A DNA stretch of 64,000 nt from Sordariomycetes sp. S80-01Y. Taxonomy: Eukaryota > Ascomycota > Sordariomycetes. The stretch lies in contig JAXQJY010000026.1 in assembly GCA_037042185.1 (NCBI GenBank), forward strand, positions 868,001 to 932,000, written 5' to 3'. Below are positions 55,341-64,000 of the stretch, piece by piece. The notes below the pieces were generated by a model, which saw only the letters and a list, made by a program, of their open reading frames with translations, was not told the DNA's origin and did no database searches. A program made the translations under genes and the position numbers. How positions within the stretch are numbered: the stretch's first letter is position 1; each line of letters begins with the position of its first letter.

Positions 55341-55632
55341 TTGTACGTGCCCTTTTGGCCATTGAAATGCATGGGCCACGGTAGCATAGCGAAGGCGTTC
55401 GGTAAAGACAATCTAGATTTCTCTAGTTATTAGTGTTCGTACTATGTAGCGCCCGCCCATTATGTCCATCCGAGTATGCGTTTTCCCAAACCGCCCGCCT
55501 GGTCCTCGCTAAATCTGTTCCAAAAACGCCAAAGGAGCGACTCCAACACCAATATGCAAGATGAAACTGGGCTCCCAAGGGCCCGACAAGACCCTCCATG
55601 TTCGACTACCTTACGGTGGCACTGCCAATGTC

Positions 55633-56534
55633 TCAGTGAAGACCCCAGCCAGCCACAAAGTAGGTGAAAGTAAGGAAAGTGATGAAGCTCATCGTCACAG
55701 CAAGCTTCACAGCCTGTACGTCGTGACCACCAGCGGCACCGCTGCAGCCGGTACACTCAAACTCATCCCATGGGACGTAACGCTGCGGGTGATACAAGCC
55801 GAACTTGAAGTTCTGGTTCGAACCGAGCTTGCCAGGCTCAGGGATGTCGCTGACCTCGGCCTCGGTGTCTTTGATGATAAGGGTGTACATCTCCGTCAAC
55901 AAGGGCGTCTCATCATCCTGATCGTTTATCGCCCATGTGTACGTAGGCTCGGCCTCGAATGACCAGTTGCCGGTCAGCGTCCAGGTCGCGCTGACCTCGG
56001 CGCAACTGAGCAGGACGTCGATCGCGTCGGGGGTGGCTTGCAAGCCAGTGTAGTTCCATGCTAATTCGACAGTTGAGCTGATTTTGAAGAGGACAGTTGG
56101 CATGGCGCTGGTGACGGGTTCGGTGATGGAGACTTGAGCGATGGCAGCGTCATGGGGGATGCTCTTCGTGGTCTCCTCCTCGTCGTCATCGGAGCGGGTG
56201 CGTGTGCCTGTCTCCTCGGCATCGTCGCCTGAGCGGGTCGGTCGGGCGGTGTTCCGGTCACCGTCGTCTGTTTCAGTTTCTTCCGGTTCGCCTGTCGCTG
56301 TTGACCGTGCTTCCTCTGTCGTCGCACTGGCGCCAGTCTCGGCGGCTAAGCGATGTCAGATGCGATACCGCGATGATGAGCAAGTTACATACCAGTTGTA
56401 GTGGCATCTTCGCTGTTGTCCTGACGGACGTAAAGGGCATCCTCGGCAGGTAGCCAACTGGGCCATGCCGCCACCAGCGGCGTCAACGAGGACAGGCAGA
56501 CAGCCAGCCTCAAAACCGCAGGAGATACACGCAT
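55633..56534 (-). CDS. DUF7137 protein with signal peptide and C-terminal membrane segment
   Basis: Fungus-specific cell-surface or secretory-pathway protein of unknown function. Exon 1 (56393-56534) and exon 2 (55633-56345) flank a 47-nt intron; the product is 284 aa. A signal peptide is clear (VLRLAVCLSSLTPLVAAWPS). Residues about 45-120 are Thr/Ser/Glu/Asp-rich (ATTEEARSTATGEPEETETD), a likely O-glycosylated stalk. The following domain, which I assign to DUF7137, includes VELAWNYTGLQATPDAIDVL, CAEVSATWTLTGNWSFEAEP, YTLIIKDTEAEVS and FGLYHPQRYVPWDEFECTGC. The C-terminus LAVTMSFITFLTFTYFVAGW is a membrane segment with only three residues after it, fitting a GPI signal or a tail anchor. NxS/T sites are NYT and NWS. 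Function is not known. Confidence 0.85.
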
Positions 56535-58123
56535 CGTCGCGTTCTTGTATGGTACAAAAAGCTTCCAAATATCAATATGCTAACCGGAATAAACAGACTC
56601 GTCTACGCGTCCGGGAGACAGGGTTGCCTTCTCGGCCGACGGTCGAATCCTAGCACGGCTTGACTCTTCTTCCAGATGCCACCGTTGGGAATCTTCCAAT
56701 CGTAAGGCGTGTTATTGTCGCTGAAAGTTGCGTTGCTCGACTCAGATTTACGGTTGGACGCCTTTGGAGTGGTTGCTGGAACGGCTCGATGGGCGGCTGA
56801 TCGAGCAAGGCGGTTGAAAGCGAGCGTCGAAAGCGAAGGCGATGTTAATTTACGTGAATAGCGAGAGACGTGAAAAGATGCGTACGAAAACAAGACGCTG
56901 GCTCGAGGAGAGAGGAGGAGAAGGAGGAGGAATGTAGCGTGTGAGAGTGTTTCAAGCAGAGAGCAGCGACCCGAGGGGGCGCTGACTTTTGAGAGAGCCA
57001 GCCCGGATGGGCATTACGGGGTCACTGCAGTCCTGGACTCAAGGGGGTCTAGGTTGTTGGTCTTTTCCTCATGGGGTTAGCGTGGCGGCATTGGCGATTG
57101 GTCCAGATTCTGCCCGTCACCTCGGAGAACCTGAAGACGACGAAAACCAACAGCGCAGTGCAACGAGGGGCGACGTGAGGTGAAGGGGAGAAAACCACTT
57201 AGCTGATCCATTGTGTGGCTAAGGCTCTATCAAAACGTGTCCAGTTCGCAATGACAAGCATGGCTTCGTAAACGTTGAGCCCAAGGCGATGCTTCAGGCT
57301 CGGGGTCGTTGCTAGGGATTGAATAGCGACACCCCTGTCCATAGCCTGGTTGGAGTGGAAACATGCGTCACACGTGATCTCGTGTTGGCCCAAGATCCGA
57401 GCTGCGCCCACCTCGGAACCGTCCATCAATGCCAGCGTCACCAAAAATACGACATTTTTGTGACACTCTTTGGCCTGTGACACCATCTTCCCATCAGACT
57501 GCAAACGCAGAACACCCTACATTTCTCGTAGCCTCAAGTTTGATAATTAACGTCGTCAGTCTCACGTGATGCCTGCCCAGCACGGCTTGTAAGCGGGAAC
57601 CCTGTCTCAGACTTCCCGGCTCTCCTTGCTTCTTGGTGCAAAGCAAAAGTAGGCTCCTGACTCACCTGGACTTCTACGAGGGAGAGACCAAGTCAAAGTG
57701 CTGCAAGTGCACAGAAGCGCGCTTATCGTAAACGCCGAATCGATGCTGGCGCCATCAGAGTCTCGAAGCTCTGGTGACCCCATCCTCACACTGAGCATCT
57801 AGACTAAATAAGCGCCTCCTTGAGTGAGCACGAGTTCGATCACCTTGACAGGAACAGACAATAAAATTGTAAAGTAGGATAAAAACATGCACCCAGCAAA
57901 GACAGGACGAACATACATGTATGCGTACCTGACGTAGGTACTGTTGCTCGGCTGGCTGCACTCTGAACAGGCAGGACCTATCAGTGCACTGCTTGCCTCA
58001 GTCGCCCGTCTGCATCTCGGGCAGGCTGTCTGTCACCTTGACCTCAGTCCCAAGTCTTGATTGATGCTGAATTTTTAATTTTTTTTCACCGACTTGGTTC
58101 ATCAACAGAGCGAACGCGACATC
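56535..58123. promoter_or_regulatory. Long divergent intergenic region, DUF7137/RRM gene
   Basis: About 1.6 kb between two divergent genes. Two minus-strand open frames (56603-56893 and 57199-57504) of about 100 codons have no recognisable domain and are not called. A poly-T run lies at 58080-58086 close before the RRM gene. Nothing else was seen. Confidence 0.4.
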
Positions 58124-59401
58124 ATGGCATCGGTGCGTGACACGTGCAGCCCTGCTCATGGACTGTGATACTAATGAACCCATTCTATAGATTGCTTCAG
58201 ACTTGATTTCTATACATTCAAGCTGTACGGATCCGGGCGCTGTCTACCTTAGCAAACCTGAGTATGATCGTTTGATCTGCATCTCTCGTCAGTACGGTAT
58301 GTGTTCTGACCGATGCGCACCAAACCTTGGCATCAAGCTAACCATGCTTTCAGCCAGTCTACGAAAGAACCTCGTCAGAGGAGGTGTCTCCGACGAGACC
58401 GTCAATGTGAGTGATTGGCGCTGAATTTAAATGTCCCTGGGGCTAAGAACTCACAGCTCTTGAGTAATGTCGTTGCTGGGGAGGAAACTCAAAGGCAACC
58501 TCAACAGCCCTCGGAAGTCGCAGATACTGAGTTTGTAACATCTTACACTAGCCAGGTCCCTCGACCTCGCCGTCAAGCCCACAAACACCCCGTTACCGGA
58601 CAGTGGACGTTGGACCAGGCCAGCAACATGGTGGACTGGATAAAAGCCGAGGAGCCGTGTGAGTACGAGGATCGTAGAACCGACGCTCCGAGCTTCTACG
58701 GCGATGGACAGGAAAACATAGTATCTGAGTGCGACAGATTTGGCCAAGAGAAGGATTCAGGCTTCCTACGCGAAGCTACCAGGACTATCTTGATTTCTAA
58801 CCTTCCAGAAGGTGCGACTCATGCAGATATCACTGCGGCTGTGCGCGGTGGTCAGCTGCTTGACGTTTATCTTCTCTACCAGAGCAATTGCGCAACTGTT
58901 TCCTTCATCTATGAAGAAGATGCTTATGCGTTCTTCGAGCACTGCCGCAAGCACGATCTCTACGTCAAGCAGAAGCGCGTCGAAGTCTGCTGGAATGATC
59001 GCCAGTTCACCCTCTCCAGCCAGATCGCCCACAAATTCTCCATCGGCGCAACTCGCAACCTCGTCATCCGTCGATGCCGTCAAGCTCAAACTCAAGAAGA
59101 CATTCGCCAAGACCTCGACCATATCCACAACCTCGTTGTTGTTAAAATCGGCTTCATTGGCAACAGCTGCTTCATCAGTACCAACTCTGTTGCTTGCGCT
59201 GGGTTTGCGAGAATTTGCATGATGAGTCGCCTTAAATACAAAGGCTCGAGAATCGAGTTCGACTTGGATGAGTGTGCTCAGGCTCTTACTGCTCCGCCCC
59301 CTAAGCTATCCCAGGCCACGGCAGTGCCGTTGAAACAAACTGCGGCTTCCGTTACGCATCGCATGGCGAACCGATTCAGTGTCCTGTATGTGGACGATTA
59401 G
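58124..59401 (+). CDS. RNA-binding protein with tandem RRM-like domains
   Basis: RNA-binding protein, 370 aa, function unassigned. Exons are 58124-58132, 58191-58296, 58354-58406 and 58457-59401, with introns of 58, 57 and 50 nt. The first coding exon is 9 nt (ATGGCATCG). Splicing yields YLSKPEYDRLICISRQYASL and RKNLVRGGVSDETVNLLSNV, a helical N-terminal segment I recognise from fungal RRM proteins. RRM1 has RTILISNLPEGATHADITAA and CATVSFIYEEDAYAFFEHCR. A second RRM-like domain has RNLVIRRCRQ, FIGNSCFISTNSVACAGFAR and GSRIEFDLDEC. RNP1/RNP2 aromatic positions are only partly kept, so RNA contacts may be atypical. Alternative starts exist, as the first exon rests on splice signals. Converges on DCP2. 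Confidence 0.82.
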
Positions 59402-59784
59402 ATATTTGGTTCGTGCTTTACTTCAACGCCAAGAGCGTGCCTGGAGGCTCAAGCTGGATGACGAGTACCAGTGGTGGCTCTTGAGGCCTCAGGAAAGGAA
59501 GCGACAGGCGATCAGGCGCAGAGACGTTACCTTCAAATGAAGGCCTCGTTTATTCAGAAATTAGTGTAACACCTCACAAGATCCCTTGGATGAGAATAAC
59601 ACGGAACTCAATACTGTGAGAGGATGTGTGTTTATTTGATGCATAATGACGCTGTGCTACCTGGCTACTCGAGGCGCGCCACGTTTACCAAGACGTACTA
59701 ACTCAGGAGACGCGAACCATGATAATAATGGAACCCGGTGTATGTACCAAATATTCCTTCCACACAAAGATTGCTTTGCATCAA
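59402..59784. other. Convergent intergenic region, RRM gene/DCP2
   Basis: This 383-bp stretch holds both 3' UTRs. No further feature was recognised. Confidence 0.5.
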
Positions 59785-62526
59785 TCAGCGCTTGGCCCCC
59801 GTCGTTACGGACTGCAGGTAATCCAACAAGAACGTTTGCTCAGCAGGACTCATAGGCGTGCTGCTGCCCGGTCTCGCAGGTGTTCCGCTGCCAATTTCCA
59901 TACCAGCTTCTGTAACACTGGGACTGGCGCTGTTGCCGACGGACTGTTTCTGTTGCGGTTGCTGCTGCTTTCCAAACAAGGACAGGAGCCTGTTTTTCTG
60001 ATCAGACGACGCTTGAGGCTGTCCGTGAGACAACGCGGGAGAAGGCTGAGAGGGAGCAATGGGCGGGCTGGCGTAGGACCCTGTCCGAGGGAGGGACGGG
60101 TTCGAGTAGGGTGATGCTTGGGAGGGAGGCTTTGGCGGGTGTTGCGCGCCGGAGAACGTGTCGAGACCCTGGCCGCGCGGGAGGATGCGAATCGGCTGGG
60201 GTCCGCTGTTGCCGTTAGAACTTGGCTGCCTCTGGATGGTGTGCTGATTGGAAGGCTGCTGATGATGCTGCGGCTGCAGAGCTGAAGGCGCAGCCAGATG
60301 GTCCCTGGGTTTCGAGGCGTTGGCCTGCTCAGGGCGGGGCCGGAACGCGAGCAGGTCCGACAGAGAGCTAGTTTGCTGAGGAGGCGGCTTGGCTATTGTC
60401 TGAGGAGCAGGCTGCGGCGCAAGTTTGGGAGCAGCAGCTTCAGCAGGCACACGACGCAGCGTGTCCAGGAGTTGCTGCTCCATTCCAGATCCGGTCTGAC
60501 TGCCAGGGGTGGGAACCTTCTGCGCCTGGGGCCCAGGCTGCTTCTTGAACATATCTAGCAATGCAGAGCGCTGCTGGTCAGAGGGCCCAGGGCCTGAGAA
60601 GCTCGGTCGTTGAGCTGGCTTCTGCTCGACGGAGGCTGATAGCTCGCTGAGCTGAGGACCAACCTGCGCTGAAGGCGGCTGCTGGTTGTAGTGCGTGTAG
60701 TGACTGGGCACCTGGGCTTGCGCAGGCGACAGCTGGATTTGCTGCTGTCGGGGCTGCGGGATATGCTGAGGAGCAGAATGCGCCAAATTGTAATGTCCAT
60801 ACTGGTCTTGCAAAGGAGGTTGCTGAGGCAGAAGTTGCTGTTGCACTGGTTGCGCGGCTTCGGCAGATGGGGACGGGCCTGTCTCCTTTTTGAACGCATT
60901 GAGTAAAGCCATCGACTGCCCGTTAAGCTGAACCGGTCTGCCATTGTCGGGCCGCAGTTGTCCCTGCTGTGGCTGCGCCGGAGGTTGACCGTACGTTTGC
61001 TGGGCGTTCCGCGGCTGTTGCATTCGTTGGGAATGGGGTTGCTGATACTGTTGGATCTGTGGCTGCTGGGGTATCTTCGTGTTGGGCATGTTTGGTGACT
61101 TCTCCTGAAACGCGCTTTGGTTGAACACCGCCCTTTGTACCTGGGGGGGTTGCGGCTGGGGATGGACCAGAGGGGCCTGGCTCGCGTGAACTTGCCGAAG
61201 ATTCGCTTGCGGAGTCTGTTGTTGATGGAAAGCATTCTCCTTCAGCAGAGCAGCCTGACGCTGCTCGGGTTGTTGGTAGTAGTTGTAGGGCGGAGGCTGC
61301 CCTTGCTGGTCTAGGTGGAACTGAGGCGGTGGTTGACTCGCATGAACCGCGCCTTGAGGTTGGATGCTGTGATGATGGGGATTCCCCGGCTGTGGAGGCT
61401 CGGCACCGGTCAACTCTTGAGGCGTATGTGGGATCTGCTCATGAGGCATGTTTCGATACTGCAGAACAGAGGCATCCGGCGCCTTGGGCTGGAGCATTGA
61501 CAACAGAGCGCTGGCCTTATCACTGGACGTAACTGGTTTCTGCAGGATCTGCATCGGCTGCTGACGATTGGCGGGCTGTTGAGCGTATTCTGGTGCCAAT
61601 GGTTGCTCAGGCGCATGTTGATGCGGATAGTAGTCGCTGTCCACGGTGTCCTCCTCGACAGCTGCCGACGGATTCATATACATGATGCCGGCATGCTTCT
61701 TTGCGTCGATCTTCTTCTGAGTGCTAATCCACCTCTTTAAGGGGTTCACAAATGGCGCAACCATGAAGAACTTATTGACGTTTGGTGTCGCGTCCGGCTG
61801 CTGTTGGCTCTTGTTCTGCGCTCCCTTCTTCTTGAAAGAAGGTAGCTCTGACAATTTGAACCACTGAATCTTGCTAATCTCCTTCCTGGTCTGCGGCTCG
61901 AAGTGTGTGTCCATAGGCACGTTGCGTATTACAAAGAGCCGTATCTCGGAGTCTTTCATCGTGATGTCGATCGACTTCGGCTCCGTGCCATCCGGGATCA
62001 GACCTGCGGCTCTGACATCGAGACCGGTCTCTTCCCATGCTTCACGAATCGCACAGACCACATCAGGCTCGTCCTTGGCAATCTTGCCCCGAGGAAAACT
62101 CCAGCTCGAGCCCTTCTTCCAACCCTTGACCAGAATAGTCGAATCCATCTCAGGATTGAGCAGGATGACGCCGCGGACGGGCACGCGCTGCTTGTACAGA
62201 ATAAAGTTTTCGAAGGCGGCCACATGTTCTTCTGGGGTGAACTGGGCGAGCAGCGGACAGTGTTTGAAGAAGGCTAGGCAGAATGTTCGGAGGGACATCG
62301 CCGGAAGGCTCGCGTCGGTCGGTCGGACGAAATCCTCGTAGTACCAGTGAGCTTCCTCGGCATTGAAACATATTCGCTCCACACTAGAGAGGTCACCGGT
62401 CGGGAGATTGATCAGGAAGCGGACGCAAAGGTCGTCCAGCCCTACACTAGTTAGCTATTGGGTCTTTTGCGACGCGCGCAAGTGTCCAGGCGTACAATCT
62501 CCCAGCTGCATCTGGGGCGCGGCCAT
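59785..62526 (-). CDS. dcp2: mRNA-decapping enzyme DCP2
   Basis: Nudix hydrolase that removes the m7G cap in cytoplasmic mRNA decay, partner of Dcp1 and Edc3 in P-bodies. Exon 1 (62496-62526) encodes MAAPQMQLGD; a 54-nt intron joins it to exon 2 (59785-62441), starting WLDDLCVRFLINLP. The product is 895 aa. The N-terminal Dcp1-binding domain ends near residue 92 (HCPLLAQFTPEEHVAAFENF). The Nudix box is at about 129-151 (GKIAKDEPDVVC, AIREAWEETGL) with catalytic Glu147/148. Box B follows, with FFMVAPFVNPLKRWIS. The C-terminal two thirds is Pro/Gln-rich and contains repeated leucine motifs (ALLSMLQ, ALLNAFKK, ALLDMFKK, LLDTLRR, LLSLFGK, FLLDYLQ), typical of Edc3/Pat1-binding helical motifs in fungal Dcp2. 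Identification is firm. Confidence 0.97.
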
Positions 62527-63497
62527 GATGGCGTTGCAACTCAGATAAGTTGTCGGAATAGAATAGTATACTGAAAGGTACGCTTATGACTTTGCGGAGA
62601 GGTATTCGGAGCGTAATCTTGAAGCGGTGCAGGACATGGTCGTAGCGGAAGGGAGTCCGATGAGGTGGATCGAATCCGGAGCGCGGTTGAGGTAGCGACA
62701 CCGTTGACGAGACTCGCTCGTGGAGCAACAGAGCTGGCTGGAGTCTCAGTCGGCGGTTAGTTTTGGTTGATCTCGGGGTCGCGAATGCTGCTGTGCGCGT
62801 TGGGCTGAGAGCGATAACGATGACAAGTTGGTTGCCAGATGGAGCACCAGGTCGAAACCCAACGTCAGAGAGCGCGCCGACGGCTGCGTGCGGACTGTTG
62901 CGGACGGACTGTGTGGCGCAGCGCGTGAGGAGGAAGCTCTCCGAATTAACGCCCGAGGTGCACAGTGCCAAGCATCTGGCAGCTGAATCGTTGAGCTCCA
63001 GCCACAATCTGGGTCTGTCTTTGTGTGGCGGTGCACATGTGGCGCACCACTCAATTGCCGATGAACAAGCCACATCTCCAACTGTGGTGCCACGTCTGCC
63101 GACATAGCGCCAGACCGCCCAGGATTAATTACATCATTGCCAGCCCCCGGAACCTCTATGCACAGGTGAAATCAAGAAATTCTACGGCAGCTGGCAATGA
63201 TGGTCATGCCTCTAGCTCAAAAGCGGTGGGCTATGTAAAAGCTTGTCTGCTCCTTGCCCGACGCCCAATTTTAAAGGCCTCCCTTCCACGCCCTCTTGTC
63301 GCAAACCTTTTATCATCCTTCCAAAACGCGAGGCGCCTCCTGAAACCACAGGCGACAAGCGCAGAACCAACCAACGACAAAGCCGCATTGCGCCCTTCTT
63401 CACGACCCAAAGCTTAAGTACCGACGGCATTCTTCCGAAAGGCCTCCCACATCCCACGTTCCACTGCCTTCTATTAGAGGCATAGACATCGACAGCT
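62527..63497. promoter_or_regulatory. Bidirectional promoter region, DCP2/DUF4112 gene
   Basis: This 971-bp region lies between the divergent DCP2 and DUF4112 start codons. No gene was supported; no specific motif could be assigned. Confidence 0.5.
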
Positions 63498-64000
63498 ATG
63501 GCGGGTTTCATCGGCAAGTTTGTCATCAAGAAGGTGCTTGGGGAGACGATCGAGAACAAATTTGGCAAAGAGGTAAGGCCCTATGAATGATGCGATGAGC
63601 TTTAGCAACAGCTTGTGCTGATGCGATGTAGGACCCTTATTTCGAGACTGTGCCTGCGACGCGACTGGACGGCAAGCCTACCAAGTCTGGCCGGGTCAAG
63701 AAGCAGAAGAAGGCTCTCCCTCCAGGCCTCAGCGAGCACGATGCCCAAGTCTTGACCAAAGTCAAGCGGCGCGCGTATCGCCTCGATTCGAGTCTTTTTC
63801 AATTCGCTGGCATTAAATTTGGATGGGGAAGTGTCATTGGCCTGTTCCCTGCGTAAGTCTCCTCACACCAGCTGTTCTTGAATCGTATGCTGACACCACA
63901 ACGCAGCGTTGGCGACGTCTTGGATGCTCTGCTAGCAGTCATGGTCATGAAGACATGCATGCAGATTGAAGGTGGCCTGCCGGCAAACCTGAGGATCAAG
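63498..64000 (+). CDS. DUF4112 protein, 3' end cut by window
   Basis: Member of the DUF4112 family of small membrane proteins with unknown function. Visible exons are 63498-63572, 63632-63852 and 63907-64000 (open), with introns of 59 and 54 nt; 130 residues are present. It starts MAGFIGKFVIKKVLGETIEN. A Lys-rich segment (GRVKKQKKALPPGLSEHDAQ) precedes the domain core. The core reads VKRRAYRLDSSLFQFAGIKF, GWGSVIGLFPAVGDVLDALL and AVMVMKTCMQIEGGLP, with the Gly-Asp-Val-x-Asp motif and first membrane helix of the family. The rest of the gene lies beyond position 64000. Divergent from DCP2. Confidence 0.88.

Noticed and set aside
56603-57504. Two minus-strand open frames upstream of the DUF7137 gene.
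   Set aside because: About 100 codons each without domains; more likely leader or spacer DNA.

Overview
The window is nuclear DNA of a filamentous ascomycete (Pezizomycotina, most like a Sordariomycete; the genus cannot be fixed from sequence alone). The reasons are intron-containing genes with short GT-AG introns (mostly 41-83 nt, often with a CTAAC-type branch site close to the acceptor), Zn2Cys6 and C2H2/fungal_trans regulators, fungal GH16 and GH64 enzymes, a DUF7137 protein, and a gene density of about one per 2.5 kb. I find 26 protein-coding genes: 24 complete and two cut by the window edges. No tRNA, rRNA, CRISPR array or recognisable transposon was found. Most gene models were rebuilt by hand from splice sites and checked for frame, so many span several separate open frames.

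Layout. 1-12.8 kb is dense housekeeping DNA with alternating strands: poly(A) polymerase (cut at its 5' end), DML1/Misato, a peroxiredoxin-like protein, a degenerate septin-type GTPase, the CDK PHO85, tafazzin, a NOSIP-type RING/U-box protein and a (probably peroxisomal) carrier. 13.2-17.3 kb holds SAGA subunit SGF73 and a Zn2Cys6 regulator. 17.3-25.3 kb is gene-poor, with a secreted SGNH hydrolase and a small disordered EPYDAGN-type protein. 25.3-29.0 kb encodes a Cdc25-type Ras GEF. A 6-kb gap follows, shared with the divergent C2H2/fungal_trans regulator at 35.0-37.5 kb. 39-46 kb carries, all on the plus strand, a GH16 and a GH64 beta-glucanase and a second Zn2Cys6 regulator. 46-64 kb is dense again: U-box cyclophilin CYP8, the seven-TM protein PTM1, NDUFAF7, a flavin-reductase-like protein, CDK11, a DUF7137 membrane protein, an RRM protein, decapping enzyme DCP2 and a 3'-truncated DUF4112 protein.

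How they fit together. Several genes concern mRNA life (poly(A) polymerase, DCP2, the RRM protein, CDK11, the spliceosome-type cyclophilin, SGF73). Several are mitochondrial (DML1, tafazzin, NDUFAF7, the flavin-reductase-like protein). The glucanases with regulators on both sides could be a cell-wall-remodelling neighbourhood, but co-regulation is only inferred.

Most notable observations: PHO85 is followed in frame by 45 more sense codons of Pro/Gln-rich sequence after its TAG. Hidden terminal exons restore family C-termini to the SGNH hydrolase and the Ras GEF. The septin-like GTPase lacks a visible G3 motif. DCP2 carries a tail of repeated leucine motifs. Recurring TACGGAGTA and TAGGTAGGT motifs lie in the intergenic DNA. 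I did not find a convincing wholly new multi-gene system.
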